Assembly: GCF_013267355.1 (NCBI RefSeq)
Contig: NZ_CP053985.1
Span: 4,898,001-4,962,000 of the forward strand
DNA from: Achromobacter pestifer
GTDB taxonomy: Bacteria > Pseudomonadota > Gammaproteobacteria > Burkholderiales > Burkholderiaceae_B
DNA length: 64,000 nt
Direction of reading: 5' to 3'
The translations under genes were made by a program, and so were the position numbers. Below are positions 32,753 to 42,357 of the stretch, one piece after another. Within the stretch, counting starts at the first letter, position 1. Each line of letters begins with the position of its first letter. The notes below the pieces were generated by a model that saw only the letters and a program-made list of their open reading frames with translations, was not told the DNA's origin and ran no database searches.

Positions 32753-33655
32753 CTAGTGCGAAGCCCAGTCGTCGCGTCCGAATATCTTGGTGGTCAGCTT
32801 TTCGAACAGATAGGACAGGTCCCCTTGCCGCGCATGCGCGGCCACCTTGGAGGCGCGGCAGGAAAGCTCGAACAGCTTGCCCAGGCCCGGTTCCGTGCGT
32901 CGGATGCGCGTGACGATCTGCTCGCGCTCCTCCAGCAGCACGTCCTGCATCAGCGCCGTCTTGGTTTCGTCATGGGCGGTGTACACGCCCATGGCGTCCG
33001 GCACGATCAGGTTCTTGCCCTCGCGCAGCAGCCGGCTCCAGAGCTCCAGGTCCATGCAGTAGCGCATGCTTTCCTGCAGCAGTCCGTACTTCTGCAGCAG
33101 ATCGCGGCGGAAGATCGCCGACTGGTTCGGGATGGAGGCCTTTACCACCGTCAGCGTGCCGCGGTTGACCGGCGTGTAATGGATCTTGCGGAAGATCTTG
33201 TTGTCGGCATCCGCCACGAACAGGTTGCCGCTGACGATGGGCGCGCGTCCCTTGGAGGCGGCCGCGCCCAGCTTGCGCAACGCGCCCGGGAAGTAGAGGT
33301 CGTCGGAATTCTGCCAGCCCACGTAGTCGCCCGTGGCGCGTTCGAAGCCCTTGTTGATGGCATGCGACTGGCCGCGGTCCGGCGTGCTTTCCCAGTACGT
33401 CAGGTAGCGCTCGTACTTGCGGATGATGTCCACGCTGCCATCGGTGGAGCCGCCGTCGATGATGATGTACTCCAGCCGCGGATAGCCCTGGTTCAGCACG
33501 GACAGGATGGTGCGTTCCAGGAATCGGGCCTGGTTGAACGAGGGGGTCACGATGGTCACTTTCGGCAACAGGCTGCCTGCGATCGGCGCCGGCGGCCGCA
33601 ACTCGCGGACGAAGTCGATGAGCTGACGTGAATACTCGTTATGACGCTTGCGCAT
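32753..33655 (-). CDS. Family 2 glycosyltransferase (polysaccharide cluster)
   Basis: A 300-residue GT-A enzyme of the WcaA-like/'glycosyl transferase 2' type: KVTIVTPSFNQARFLERTI, IIIDGGSTDGSVDIIRKY and the metal-binding WQNSDDLYFPGAL (about residue 115), with an ED-like SMRYCMDLELWSRLL later. I start it at 33655 (MRKRHNEYSRQL) because TGAGG lies 6 bases upstream; an ATG at 33670 has no ribosome site, and the much longer open frame runs over wzx. It is 20 bp after wzx. Confidence 0.86.
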   Translation of the reverse strand: MRKRHNEYSRQLIDFVRELRPPAPIAGSLLPKVTIVTPSFNQARFLERTILSVLNQGYPRLEYIIIDGGSTDGSVDIIRKYERYLTYWESTPDRGQSHAINKGFERATGDYVGWQNSDDLYFPGALRKLGAAASKGRAPIVSGNLFVADADNKIFRKIHYTPVNRGTLTVVKASIPNQSAIFRRDLLQKYGLLQESMRYCMDLELWSRLLREGKNLIVPDAMGVYTAHDETKTALMQDVLLEEREQIVTRIRRTEPGLGKLFELSCRASKVAAHARQGDLSYLFEKLTTKIFGRDDWASH

Positions 33656-33675
33656 GTAGGACCTCAGCATATGAG

Positions 33676-34992
33676 TTAACGGGTGGCCGCAGGCAAGGCG
33701 CCCGGAAATTCTGGGCGGGATTGACGGATGGCGAGGGCCACGCCGGCCAGCGTGATCGCCGCGTAGGCCATGCGGCCCCATGCCGCGGCGTGTTCGCCCG
33801 CCGCGTGTACCAGTCCCGCCATGACGCACAGCATCGCCAGGCCGCCCAGGCCGTTCAGGATGGCGACCGCGCGCGAATTGCCCAGGCCGAGCAGGGAGAA
33901 GTGCGCCGCGGCGTTCAGGGACAGCAGCCCCGATGCCACGATAAGCAACTGGAAGGTGCCCAGGTGGCCGCTGGCGACGTTGTCGCCCAGCAGCAGGTTC
34001 AAGAGCGGATGGCTGACCGCCAGCACCGCCAGCGTGGCGCCGGCCGACAGCGCCAGATTCCACAGCATCATGCGGCGGATCTCGTGTTCGACGGCGCCGG
34101 CGTAGGGCGGCGAAACCGACAGGCGGGTGACGCGCGGCATGGCCTTCTGGAAGATGGCGACCGATGCGGTGTGGATGATCTGGCCGACTTGTACGCCGAC
34201 CGTGTAGATGGCCAGCGCCGCCGGGCCCATGAGGCTGCCGACCAGCACGCGGTCCACCGAGCCGAAAGCCAGGGCGCTCAGGCTGTTCAGCCAGGACCAG
34301 CGCGAAAACCTGAAGGCGTCCATCATGGCGGCGCGGTCGCGCACCGGGCGCACCAGGATGCGGCCATAGGTGCGCGCGAACACGCGCATCTTCACGCTGC
34401 CCGCTATCAGCAGTCCCAGCGCCTGCGCCAGGCCGGTCCAGGTGGGCGAGGCCGTCAGCCAGGCCGCGGCGCAGGCCAGTGCCATCGTGCCGGTACGGCT
34501 GAAGACTTCGCACAGCGCCGTGGCGCGGAAGTCCTCGCGTCCCTTCAGGCAGCCGGAGAACAGCTGGTCATACTGCTGCGTCAGGTAGATGGCCAGCGCG
34601 GGCATGGCCAGCATCGTCACCGCCACCCCGCCGAAGGTGGCCGCCGGCCAGCCCAGGCCCACCACGCCCCACAGCAGCACCGCGGCCAGGGTCACTACCG
34701 CCAGCGCGCAGCCGATCAACGACATGCTCACGCCGGCTGCGCGATAGGCGCCGCCCGGCTCGTGCATGCGCTCGGAAACCAGCTTGGTCGCCGTTACCGC
34801 CGCGCCCAGGTTGGCGGCATTGCCGAAGCCGGCCAGGGCGATGATCATCGAATACTGGCCGAAGCCCACGGTCCCCAGCTGCCGGAACAGGATGGGCAGG
34901 GACACCAGCGCCGCGACGGGCCCGATGCCATACTCCACCAGCCCCCAGAAGGAGGCATTGCCGGCGATTTTTTTCCTGAGGAATCCGAGCAT
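33676..34992 (-). CDS. Wzx-type oligosaccharide flippase
   Basis: A 438-residue membrane protein with about 12 transmembrane helices, in the MATE-like polysaccharide transport superfamily (for example AALVSLPILFRQLGTVGFGQY near the N-terminus, LALSAGATLAVLAVSHPLLNLLL later). It should move the undecaprenyl-linked repeat unit from the cytoplasmic to the periplasmic face for polymerisation. The first helices and length fit Wzx; specificity is set by the repeat unit and cannot be read here. Lies between fcl and a GT2 gene. Confidence 0.84.
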   Translation of the reverse strand: MLGFLRKKIAGNASFWGLVEYGIGPVAALVSLPILFRQLGTVGFGQYSMIIALAGFGNAANLGAAVTATKLVSERMHEPGGAYRAAGVSMSLIGCALAVVTLAAVLLWGVVGLGWPAATFGGVAVTMLAMPALAIYLTQQYDQLFSGCLKGREDFRATALCEVFSRTGTMALACAAAWLTASPTWTGLAQALGLLIAGSVKMRVFARTYGRILVRPVRDRAAMMDAFRFSRWSWLNSLSALAFGSVDRVLVGSLMGPAALAIYTVGVQVGQIIHTASVAIFQKAMPRVTRLSVSPPYAGAVEHEIRRMMLWNLALSAGATLAVLAVSHPLLNLLLGDNVASGHLGTFQLLIVASGLLSLNAAAHFSLLGLGNSRAVAILNGLGGLAMLCVMAGLVHAAGEHAAAWGRMAYAAITLAGVALAIRQSRPEFPGALPAATR

Positions 34993-35030
34993 GGCTGGGG
35001 CCTGTAGGCATATGGGTTCTGGCGAGGCCG

Positions 35031-35984
35031 TCAGGCCACGGGCAGCGCATGCTGGGTGCGTTCACGCAGGAAATGGCCGTAGGCCAGCGTGATGCCATGC
35101 GTCAGCGAGATCTCCGGTTTCCAGCCCAGCGCCTGCACGCGGGCCGAGTCCATCAGCTTGCGCGGCGTGCCGTCGGGCTTGCTGCTGTCGTAGACGATGT
35201 TGCCTTCGTAGCCCACGACGCGGGCCACCAGCCTGGCCAGGTCGGCGATCGAGATATCCTGCCCGGCGCCGATGTTGTACATGCCTTCCGCCTGCGGATG
35301 TTCCATCAGCATGACGCAGGCCTGCGCCAGGTCGTCCACATACAGGAACTCCCGCAGCGGCGTGCCGGTGCCCCATATCTCCACGCTTTCCTGGCTGGCT
35401 TCGCGGCCTTCGTGGAATTTGCGGATCAGCGCGGGCAGCACGTGGCTGCTATGCAGGTCGTAGTTGTCGTGCTGGCCATAGAGATTGGTCGGCATGGCGC
35501 AGATGAAGCGCGCGCCGAACTCGCGCTGATAGGCCTCGCACAGCTTCAGGCCCGCGATCTTGGCGATGGCATAGGGCTCGTTGGTGGCTTCCAGGGGCCC
35601 TGTCAGCAAGGCGTCCTCGCGGATCGGCTGCGGAGCTTCGCGCGGATAGATGCATGACGAACCCAGAAACAGCAGCTTGCGCACCCCGGCCGCATACGCG
35701 GCGCGGATCACGTTGCACTGGATCATCAGGTTCTTGTAGAGGAACTCCACCGGATGCGTCTGGTTGGCCAGGATACCGCCCACCTTGGCCGCGGCCAGGT
35801 ACACCACGTCGACCGGCGTGGTCGAGAAGAAGCGGTTCACCTGGTTCTGGTTTTCCAGGTCCAGCTCGTCTCGGCCGCGGGTCAGCACGTTGCGGTAGCC
35901 GCGGCGTTGCAGTTCGCGGGTGATCGCGGCGCCCACCATGCCGCGATGGCCGGCGACGAAGGCGCGTTGCTCCAGGTTCGTCAT
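35031..35984 (-). CDS. fcl: GDP-L-fucose synthase
   Basis: Converts GDP-4-keto-6-deoxymannose to GDP-L-fucose by epimerisation and NADPH reduction. 317 residues, usual length. [18 protein letters not shown] is the Rossmann motif, and the SDR Tyr-Lys pair is in [18 protein letters not shown] with the catalytic Ser in [15 protein letters not shown] precedes the ATG. It starts 6 bp upstream of the end of gmd's coding region in operon order (gmd then fcl), the standard pairing for GDP-fucose synthesis. Confidence 0.95.
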   Translation of the reverse strand: MTNLEQRAFVAGHRGMVGAAITRELQRRGYRNVLTRGRDELDLENQNQVNRFFSTTPVDVVYLAAAKVGGILANQTHPVEFLYKNLMIQCNVIRAAYAAGVRKLLFLGSSCIYPREAPQPIREDALLTGPLEATNEPYAIAKIAGLKLCEAYQREFGARFICAMPTNLYGQHDNYDLHSSHVLPALIRKFHEGREASQESVEIWGTGTPLREFLYVDDLAQACVMLMEHPQAEGMYNIGAGQDISIADLARLVARVVGYEGNIVYDSSKPDGTPRKLMDSARVQALGWKPEISLTHGITLAYGHFLRERTQHALPVA

Positions 35985-35990
35985 GTCGTG

Positions 35991-37100
35991 CTACTCCTTG
36001 TAGGCGTAGATTTCGTAGCCGTTCTGCTCGACCAGCGCATCGCGCCGGGCATCCCGCAGATCGCTCTCGACCATTTCCTTGACCAGCTGCGCAAACGAGG
36101 TACGGGGCGACCATCCCAGCTTTTCGCGCGCCTTGGTCGGATCGCCCAGCAGGGTTTCGACCTCCGTCGGGCGGAAGTAGCGCGGATCCACCCGGACGAT
36201 GACCTGACCCGGCTTGATGTCGTGGACCGGCGAGAACAGCACGGTGGCGGTCTCCTCCAGGCCTTCGCCTTCCCAGGCCAGCAGGATGCCCAGCTCGCGC
36301 GCGGCGGTATTGATGAACTCGCGCACGCTGTATTGCATGCCGGTGGCGATGACGTAGTCCTCGGGCGTGTCCTGCTGCAGCATCAGCCACTGCATTTCCA
36401 CGTAGTCGCGGGCATGGCCCCAGTCGCGCAGGGCGGACAGGTTGCCCAGGTACAGGCATTCCTGCAGGCCGAGCACGATGCGGGCCAGGCCGCGGGTGAT
36501 CTTGCGCGTGACGAAGGTTTCGCCGCGCTTGGGCGATTCGTGGTTGAACAGGATGCCGTTGCAGGCATACATGCCATAGGCTTCGCGGTAGTTGACGCTG
36601 ATCCAGTAGGCGTACAGTTTGGCTGCCGCATATGGGCTGCGCGGATAGAACGGCGTGGTTTCCTTCTGCGGCGTCTCCTGCACCAGGCCATACAGCTCGG
36701 AGGTGGAGGCCTGATAGAAGCGGGCCTTGTTCTCCAGCTTCAGGATGCGGATCGCTTCCAGCAGGCGCAGCGTGCCCAGGCCGTCGGCGTTGGCCGTGTA
36801 CTCGGGTTCCTCGAACGAGACGCCGACATGGCTCTGGGCGGCCAGGTTGTAGATCTCGTCGGGCTGCACCGACTGCACGATACGGATCAGGCTGCAAGAG
36901 TCGGTCATGTCGCCGTGATGCAGCACGAAATTGCGGGGCTGGTCATGCGGATCCTGGTATAGATGGTCGATCCGCGCGGTATTGAACAGCGAAGCGCGCC
37001 GCTTGATGCCGTGGACCTCGTAGCCCTTGGCCAGCAGAAACTCCGCCAGATAGGCCCCGTCTTGGCCAGTAACGCCGGTAATCAGTGCCCGTTTTGGCAT
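35991..37100 (-). CDS. gmd: GDP-mannose 4,6-dehydratase
   Basis: Makes GDP-4-keto-6-deoxy-D-mannose from GDP-mannose, 369 residues. [19 protein letters not shown] binds [17 protein letters not shown] and [17 protein letters not shown] hold the catalytic residues, and [19 protein letters not shown] is a Gmd signature. The ATG at 37100 has AAGGA 9 bases upstream; extending to 37157 adds residues with no family similarity. Followed by fcl after 6 bp. Confidence 0.95.
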   Translation of the reverse strand: MPKRALITGVTGQDGAYLAEFLLAKGYEVHGIKRRASLFNTARIDHLYQDPHDQPRNFVLHHGDMTDSCSLIRIVQSVQPDEIYNLAAQSHVGVSFEEPEYTANADGLGTLRLLEAIRILKLENKARFYQASTSELYGLVQETPQKETTPFYPRSPYAAAKLYAYWISVNYREAYGMYACNGILFNHESPKRGETFVTRKITRGLARIVLGLQECLYLGNLSALRDWGHARDYVEMQWLMLQQDTPEDYVIATGMQYSVREFINTAARELGILLAWEGEGLEETATVLFSPVHDIKPGQVIVRVDPRYFRPTEVETLLGDPTKAREKLGWSPRTSFAQLVKEMVESDLRDARRDALVEQNGYEIYAYKE

Positions 37101-37110
37101 GGTTGTATCC

Positions 37111-37473
37111 TTAAGACTTAGTAACTGCACGAAAGGAGCCGAAGGCTGCGGTACCAATGTGCAATGAGATTACTGTTGCACCAGCCGCGGAGATATCGGC
37201 CAAAAGGTCTAATAAATCAGCCTGTCGATAGGGAAAAAGGGACTGGATTGCTTCATCCAGCGCACCCAGCAACGCAACCGCCACAAGGGCCGTCAGCGCC
37301 GGGCGCCGGTTGACCGAGAAATAGATCAACGTAGTCAGGAAGGCGTAAGCCGCAAGATGCAGACGCTTGTCGCCAAAGGCGTCCGACATCTCGGCGGCCA
37401 GGCCTGGCAGGTTGCCGATCGTTACCAGCACGGCGAAGAACAACGCTGCCACCGGCAGGCAGATCCGCGCCAT
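37111..37473 (-). CDS. VanZ-like small membrane protein
   Basis: A 120-residue protein with several hydrophobic helices ([19 protein letters not shown] at the N-terminus, [19 protein letters not shown] in the middle). The VanZ-family feature [18 protein letters not shown] and the ...[21 protein letters not shown] ending are visible. I start it at the ATG at 37473; the open frame continues to 37596 only by reading through a GC-rich hairpin element and the manC 3' end. Function is unknown in this setting; VanZ-like genes recur in polysaccharide clusters, and VanZ itself gives low-level teicoplanin resistance. Confidence 0.75.
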   Translation of the reverse strand: MARICLPVAALFFAVLVTIGNLPGLAAEMSDAFGDKRLHLAAYAFLTTLIYFSVNRRPALTALVAVALLGALDEAIQSLFPYRQADLLDLLADISAAGATVISLHIGTAAFGSFRAVTKS

Positions 37474-37490
37474 GCCCGGTCTGAAGAAGG

Positions 37491-37577
37491 TCCCTTCGCC
37501 GCCGGGCCGCCCCAAGGCGAAGGGCGCCCCCTCGGGGGGCAGCAAGCGCGCGGAGCGCGTGCGGCGTGGGGGCTCCT
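37491..37577. repeat. GC-rich multi-hairpin intergenic element
   Basis: Lies between the manC stop and the vanZ-like start. It contains the short hairpins GCCCCCTCGGGGGGC and GCGCGCGGAGCGCG, and an outer GCCCCC/GGGGGC pairing. I recall near-identical elements in intergenic DNA of Achromobacter, Bordetella and related Burkholderiales, usually at gene 3' ends; this is from memory, and only one copy is present in this window. Confidence 0.5.
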
Positions 37578-37582
37578 TCCTT

Positions 37583-39013
37583 TCAGACCCGGCCATACAT
37601 GTCCTGGAATCTGACGATGTCGTCTTCGCCCAGGTAAGCCCCCGATTGCACCTCGATGATCTCCAGCGGAATCTTTCCGGGGTTCTCCAGGCTGTGGATT
37701 TCGCCCAGGGGGATGTAGGTCGACTGGTTCTCGGTCAGCAGGTACTGCTTGTCGCCGTTGTAGATGCGCGCCGTGCCGGAGACCACGATCCAGTGTTCCG
37801 CGCGGTGATGATGCATCTGCGAGGACAGGCGCGCCCCGGGCTTCACCGTGATGCGCTTGACCTGGTAGCGCGGCCCCTGGCCCACCGAGTCGTAGGATCC
37901 CCAGGGCCGTTGCACCTCGCGGTGGTGGTTCAGCTCCGAGCGGTGCTGGGTCTTGAAGATCTCGACCAGCCGCTTGACGTCCTGCGAGCGCGATTTGTGC
38001 GCCACGAGAACGGCGTCGGCGGTCTCGATCACGACGATGTCGTCCAGGCCCACCGAGGCCACCAGCCTGCTGGTGGAGTGGATCAGGCAGTTGCGCGAAT
38101 CCTCCAGCATGACGTCGCCGGTGGTGGAGTTGCCTTCCACCGTCTTCTGGGCGATGCCCCAGACCGCGTCCCAGGCGCCGACGTCGCTCCAAGAAGCGGC
38201 CAGCGGGATGACCACGGCGCTGTCGGTGCGCTCCATGATGGCGTAGTCCATGGAGTCGCTGGGGCAGGCTTCGAAAGAGGGGCCGTCCAGGTGGAACAGC
38301 GAATTCTCGCCATGGCCGATGGCCACCGCCGCCTGCACCTGTTCCAGCATCTTGGGCGCCAGGCGCGCCATTTCCGACAGGAACACCGAGGCCTGGAAGG
38401 CGAACATGCCGCTGTTCCAGTAATAGCCGCCATCATCGATGAAACGCTGCGCGACCTCGGGCGAGGGCTTTTCGACGAAGCGGCGCACCCGGCGCGCGGG
38501 CGCCATGACGCCGGGCTCGTCCGCCTGGATGTAGCCGTAGCCGCTGAGCGGCGCGGTGGGCGTGATGCCGAAGGTCACCAGCGCGCCCTGCAGGGCGGCC
38601 TGGTAGGCCTCGGCGAAGGCGGCCTGCAGCACCTCGCCGTCTTCCAGCACGTGGTCCGACGGCATGATCAGCATGACCGGGTCCTCGCCGTCGCGCATGG
38701 CGCGCAGGGTGGCCGCGGCGATCGCCGGCGCCGTATTGCGCGCGAACGGCTCCAGGATGACCTCCACGTCCTTGATGCCCATCTCCAGCGCCTGCTCGGC
38801 CGCGATATAACGGTGCGCGTCGTTGCACACCAGGGTGGGCCTGGCCTCGGCGCCCGCCGAGCCCAGGCGCAGTAGGGTGTTCTGCAGCAGGCTGCGGTCA
38901 TCGGTCAAACGGATGAACTGCTTGGGCAGCAGCTCGCGCGACAGCGGCCACAGGCGCGAGCCTGAACCGCCGCAAAGGATGACTGCCCGGTACGGGGGAG
39001 GGGGATTGGTCAT
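37583..39013 (-). CDS. manC: Mannose-1-phosphate guanylyltransferase / mannose-6-phosphate isomerase
   Basis: Bifunctional type II enzyme of 476 residues that makes GDP-mannose and interconverts mannose-6-P and fructose-6-P. AVILCGGSGSRLWPLSRELLPKQ would be the pyrophosphorylase signature (GGSGSRLWP seen near residue 15), FVEKPSPEVAQRFIDDG mid-protein, and the C-terminal cupin with QMHHHRAEHWIVVSGTA holds the isomerase metal site. The ATG at 39013 has AAGGAG 8 bases upstream; a GTG at 39022 would be too close to that site. It begins 5 bp after the Nudix gene stop. Product feeds gmd/fcl. Confidence 0.94.
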   Translation of the reverse strand: MTNPPPPYRAVILCGGSGSRLWPLSRELLPKQFIRLTDDRSLLQNTLLRLGSAGAEARPTLVCNDAHRYIAAEQALEMGIKDVEVILEPFARNTAPAIAAATLRAMRDGEDPVMLIMPSDHVLEDGEVLQAAFAEAYQAALQGALVTFGITPTAPLSGYGYIQADEPGVMAPARRVRRFVEKPSPEVAQRFIDDGGYYWNSGMFAFQASVFLSEMARLAPKMLEQVQAAVAIGHGENSLFHLDGPSFEACPSDSMDYAIMERTDSAVVIPLAASWSDVGAWDAVWGIAQKTVEGNSTTGDVMLEDSRNCLIHSTSRLVASVGLDDIVVIETADAVLVAHKSRSQDVKRLVEIFKTQHRSELNHHREVQRPWGSYDSVGQGPRYQVKRITVKPGARLSSQMHHHRAEHWIVVSGTARIYNGDKQYLLTENQSTYIPLGEIHSLENPGKIPLEIIEVQSGAYLGEDDIVRFQDMYGRV

Positions 39014-39018
39014 GGCGC

Positions 39019-39528
39019 TCACTCCTTGAAGTAGGCCTGGGTGTAGGGGTGCACGCCGGGATCGGCGGCGAGGGCGCGGGCGGGCAGCCAGCGGTAGCTG
39101 CGGTGCTGGGCCTGGGGCAGGCTGGAAACGTCCAAAGAAAGCTCGGCCTCGTAGGCGAGGACGACGTAATGGGTGGAGCGTCCGGCTTCACCCGCAAAAT
39201 TGGTGCCATAGAAGTGTTCGTACACACCGCGGGGGGTCCAGGCCAGCTCGCTGACCGGGATGCCCAATTCGTCGCGGGCGATGCGGCGCAGCGCGTCGCG
39301 CAGGGTTTCGTTCTTCCTGATGCGCCCGCCCGGCACGAACCAGGCGCCCTGGGCCGGGGGATTGGCCCGCAGGCCGGTCAGGTAGCGGCCTGCGGCGTCG
39401 CGCAGCAGCAGGTCGATGGAAACCAGCGGCAACATCTCGACCGCCTGGCGGAATTCCGCCTGCGCCAGCACGCCGTCGCGGACCGTGGCTTTGCGTTGTT
39501 CGGGCCATCCCAAAGGTCTAGTAGACAT
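39019..39528 (-). CDS. GDP-mannose mannosyl hydrolase (Nudix, Gmm/WcaH type)
   Basis: A 169-residue Nudix-like protein. PLVSIDLLLRDAAGRYLTGL and GAWFVPGGRIRKNETLRDAL show the abbreviated Nudix box of the GDP-mannose hydrolase branch, which lacks the usual REUXEE Glu and instead reads RRIARDELGI. YEHFYGTNFAG is the family-specific loop. It hydrolyses GDP-sugars to GDP and sugar and may tune the GDP-mannose/fucose supply. It overlaps the wcaJ stop by 11 bases. Confidence 0.87.
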   Translation of the reverse strand: MSTRPLGWPEQRKATVRDGVLAQAEFRQAVEMLPLVSIDLLLRDAAGRYLTGLRANPPAQGAWFVPGGRIRKNETLRDALRRIARDELGIPVSELAWTPRGVYEHFYGTNFAGEAGRSTHYVVLAYEAELSLDVSSLPQAQHRSYRWLPARALAADPGVHPYTQAYFKE

Positions 39529-40927
39529 TGCGGCCCGTCCATCCCGACACCGCCGTGCGGGCGATGATCTGCAGGTCCATCCTGAACGTCCAGTGCTGGA
39601 TGTAATAGATGTCGTACTCGACCCGGTCGCTCATCTTGCGCAGCGTGTCCGTCTGCCCGCGCAGGCCGTTGACCTGGGCCCAGCCGGTGATGCCGGGCTT
39701 GACGCGGTGGCGCATCATGTAGCGCTGCACCAGGTCCTTGTACATTTCGTTGTGCTCCAGCGCGTGGGGGCGTGGCCCGACCACCGACATGTCGCCCATC
39801 AGCACATTCAGGAACTGGGGCAGTTCGTCCAGGCTGGTGCGCCGCAGGAAGCCGCCGATGCGCGTGATGCGGGCATCGTTGCGGGTGGCCTGGGTGACCA
39901 CGCCCTGTTCCTGATGCACGGTCATGGTGCGGAACTTGTAGACGTGGAATACCTTGCCGTCCACGCCCAGCCGCGGCTGGGTGAAGAACACCGGGCCGCG
40001 CGAGGTCGTCTTCACCAGGAACGCCACCGTCAGCATCACAGGCGACAGCCCGATCAGCGCGCAGAAGGCGAAGCCGCGGTCGAAGATCTCCTTGGCCCAG
40101 CCACGCACGCCGGCGGCGGGCAGGCTGTTGAGCTGTATGGCGGGCAGGCCCAGGAATTCGCCGATGCGGTGCCCCAGCAGCTGGATCGACATGACATCGG
40201 GAATCCAGCGGATATCCACCAGGTCGTTGCGCAAGTGATAGAGGACTTCGCGCAGTTCCTGGCCCGCTTCCATCGGCAGCACGATCCAGATCTCGCGGAC
40301 GTTGTGCTCATGCACGAAGCCATGCAGCTCGTCCAGGTCATGCAGGCGGCGGACTTGCGGCGGCAGGTTTTCGTGGGGCTCGGCGTAGATGCCCGAGACT
40401 TCGTAGCCCGCGCCGCGGTATTGCTCGACCCGGCGCCACAGGTCATGGCCCAGCGCGCCGAAGCCCACCAGCAGCACGCGCTTGCGGTCCAGCCCGCGGT
40501 CGCGCGCCGCGCCCAGCACCGCGTAGACCGCAATGCGTAAGCCGGCCAGCGTCAGCGCCGACATGCCGAACCATGTAGCCGCCCATATGCGCGATATCGC
40601 CGCGGTCTGGTGCATGAGAAAACTGATGCAGATACCCAGCGCGAACACCAGCGCCCAGGCCGCCAGGCTGCGCACCACCAGGTCGGTCAGCAGGCGGCCG
40701 CGCCACGATACATACAGGCGGAAGGCCGGGAAGATGGCGACGACGCCCAGGCCGCACAGATACACAAGGAACAGATGGATTTGCGGAGGATCCGCCAAGG
40801 CATCGTCCGAGAATTTCAAGCCGGTGGCAGTCAGGCCGCAGGTGATGACGATCGCGGCATCGAGCAAGCGGTAGAGATAGCTTGCGCCGCTGAATCTAGA
40901 CGACGTGTCCGTTTGGGACGGGTCCAT
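39518..40927 (-). CDS. wcaJ: Undecaprenyl-phosphate glucose(galactose)-1-phosphate transferase, WcaJ type
   Basis: Initiating enzyme that puts a hexose-1-phosphate on undecaprenyl phosphate. 469 residues: N-terminal membrane helices (residues 15-130), a central Rossmann-like CoA-binding domain (KRVLLVGFGALGHDLWRRV), and the C-terminal bacterial sugar transferase domain with KEIFDRGFAFCALIGLSP, FKFRTM-type VYKFRTMTVH, LRRTSLDELPQFLNVL and MSVVGPRPHA. CAGGAG lies 6 bases before the ATG at 40927. First gene of the minus arm, divergent from wza. Glucose is the usual substrate of WcaJ; galactose is possible. Confidence 0.92.
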   Translation of the reverse strand: MDPSQTDTSSRFSGASYLYRLLDAAIVITCGLTATGLKFSDDALADPPQIHLFLVYLCGLGVVAIFPAFRLYVSWRGRLLTDLVVRSLAAWALVFALGICISFLMHQTAAISRIWAATWFGMSALTLAGLRIAVYAVLGAARDRGLDRKRVLLVGFGALGHDLWRRVEQYRGAGYEVSGIYAEPHENLPPQVRRLHDLDELHGFVHEHNVREIWIVLPMEAGQELREVLYHLRNDLVDIRWIPDVMSIQLLGHRIGEFLGLPAIQLNSLPAAGVRGWAKEIFDRGFAFCALIGLSPVMLTVAFLVKTTSRGPVFFTQPRLGVDGKVFHVYKFRTMTVHQEQGVVTQATRNDARITRIGGFLRRTSLDELPQFLNVLMGDMSVVGPRPHALEHNEMYKDLVQRYMMRHRVKPGITGWAQVNGLRGQTDTLRKMSDRVEYDIYYIQHWTFRMDLQIIARTAVSGWTGRNVY

Positions 40928-41169
40928 CGCGCACTCCTGTTCGTGGGGAGCCGCCGTGCGGAAGGCAAAGACTGTGCACCGCCGCAAAGCTTGTGGCTAC
41001 CGACAAAATCTTATTGAGTGCGCAACGCACCCGAAACCTCCAAACGATGTAGGAGAAGGCTTAGGACATCCGTCGAATGTGCGGGGCTAGGAAAAGAGAG
41101 TGGAATGTCGCAACCCGTTACGCATCGGGCTCACTCCAAGCAACGAAGTCATTCACAAGTGGATTTGCC
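40928..41169. other. Divergent promoter region of the polysaccharide locus (wcaJ / wza)
   Basis: A 242-bp gap from which both arms of the locus are read. A small perfect inverted repeat GTGCG-CAA-CGCAC lies at 41018-41030. I looked for a JUMPstart/ops GGCGGTAG element and did not find one. It is the most likely target for the two LuxR-type regulators at 25692 and 26804 (inference). Confidence 0.5.
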
Positions 41170-42306
41170 ATGACGACATTTTTCGGAACGTTGAGCCGAG
41201 GCATAGCAGCTATCGCGCTCGTGTCCTCGCTGGGCGCTTGCGCCTTGTCCCCCGGTATGACCTTTGACGCCAATCAACTTGCGGATCCGCTGGATCCGAA
41301 CTCCAAGGCCGTGATCAAGGAAATCACGCCGTCGCTGGTCCTGGAAGACCAGCGCGCGCGTCAGGCATTGCTCGACAACGAAGGTGTCGACAAGCTCTAC
41401 GGCAAGTCCGGGCCGTACCTGATCGGGCCGGGAGACATCCTCTCGGTCGTGGTGTGGGATCACCCTGAACTCGTCCTTCCGACGCAAACCTACGCCATCG
41501 GGACTGGGGTAACCGAACTAGCTATTGGAGACACCGCCTCGGGCATTCCGGGCTATACGGTTTCATCCACTGGACATATCCAATTTCCGTATGCGGGATT
41601 GCTGAAAGTGGCCGGGTTGACGGAACTTCAGGCGCGCAATCTCATAGTGAATAGTTCAAGCAAGTACATCCAGGATCCGCAGATCACCGTACGCGTTCTG
41701 GGATATCGGAGCAAGCGTGTTTACGTGGATGGCGAGGTCAGGACGCCGGGCGCGATCGCGATCAACGATATCCCGATGACCCTGTTGGAAGCCGTCAACA
41801 GGGCCGGAGGCATTCTGCCGACGGGAGATCGCAGCGCGGTCTACGTGATTCGTGACGGACGTCGTACTCGCGTGAATGTGCCGGCCCTGATCGAGCGTGG
41901 CCAGGACCTGAATCAGGTGTTGCTGAAGTCGGGCGACATCGTCAGGGTCACGCCGCGCGACGACAGCAAGGTGTTCGTGATGGGCGAGGTGACTTTGCCT
42001 ACTGCCGCAGTGATGCGTGACGGACGCATGTCGTTGACCGAGGCGTTGGGCTTGGCCGGAGGACCGAACCAGCTGACTTCGAATCCGTCGCAGATATTCG
42101 TTGTGCGCAGCACGGAGCAAGCGACGCCGCTGGTGTTTCACCTGAACGCTGGCTCGCCGCAGACTCTTGCGGTGGCGGAGAAGTTCGAGTTGCAACCCAA
42201 AGACGTGGTGTTCGTGGATACGGCGGCCCTGGTGCGGTGGAACCGCTTCATCAGCAACCTGTTCCCGAGCGCCCAGACCGTACAGACCGTGAAAGCCATA
42301 GATTAG
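41170..42306 (+). CDS. wza: Polysaccharide export outer-membrane lipoprotein, Wza type
   Basis: A 378-residue lipoprotein forming the outer-membrane translocon for the polysaccharide. The lipobox is SSLGACALSPG with Cys near residue 22, followed by the Poly_export domain (YLIGPGDILSVVVWDHPEL, about residue 88) and SLBB repeats (RVYVDGEVRTPGAIAINDIP, KVFVMGEVTLPTAAVMRDG). The length is close to E. coli Wza (379). The ATG at 41170 is chosen because it places the signal peptide correctly; the frame back to 41077 adds a charged stretch. Followed by wzc without wzb. Confidence 0.94.
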   Translation: MTTFFGTLSRGIAAIALVSSLGACALSPGMTFDANQLADPLDPNSKAVIKEITPSLVLEDQRARQALLDNEGVDKLYGKSGPYLIGPGDILSVVVWDHPELVLPTQTYAIGTGVTELAIGDTASGIPGYTVSSTGHIQFPYAGLLKVAGLTELQARNLIVNSSSKYIQDPQITVRVLGYRSKRVYVDGEVRTPGAIAINDIPMTLLEAVNRAGGILPTGDRSAVYVIRDGRRTRVNVPALIERGQDLNQVLLKSGDIVRVTPRDDSKVFVMGEVTLPTAAVMRDGRMSLTEALGLAGGPNQLTSNPSQIFVVRSTEQATPLVFHLNAGSPQTLAVAEKFELQPKDVVFVDTAALVRWNRFISNLFPSAQTVQTVKAID

Positions 42307-42328
42307 TCCGCCTTAAACCACGCCTGGG

Positions 42329-42357
42329 GACGCCGCGACCGCGGCGGCGTCTTCTCT
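42329..42357 (+). terminator. Weak attenuator-like hairpin between wza and wzc
   Basis: GACGCCGC (42329-42336) pairs with GCGGCGTC (42344-42351), followed by TTCTCTT. It occupies the 62-bp gap and could reduce read-through into wzc. Confidence 0.4.

Noticed and set aside
37491..37577. Repetitive-looking GC hairpins as a CRISPR or insertion-sequence end
   Set aside because: Only one copy, no spacer-repeat periodicity and no transposase; it fits a structured intergenic element instead.
40988..41169. Search for a JUMPstart/ops anti-termination element before wza
   Set aside because: No GGCGGTAG-like sequence was found on either strand of the divergent region.
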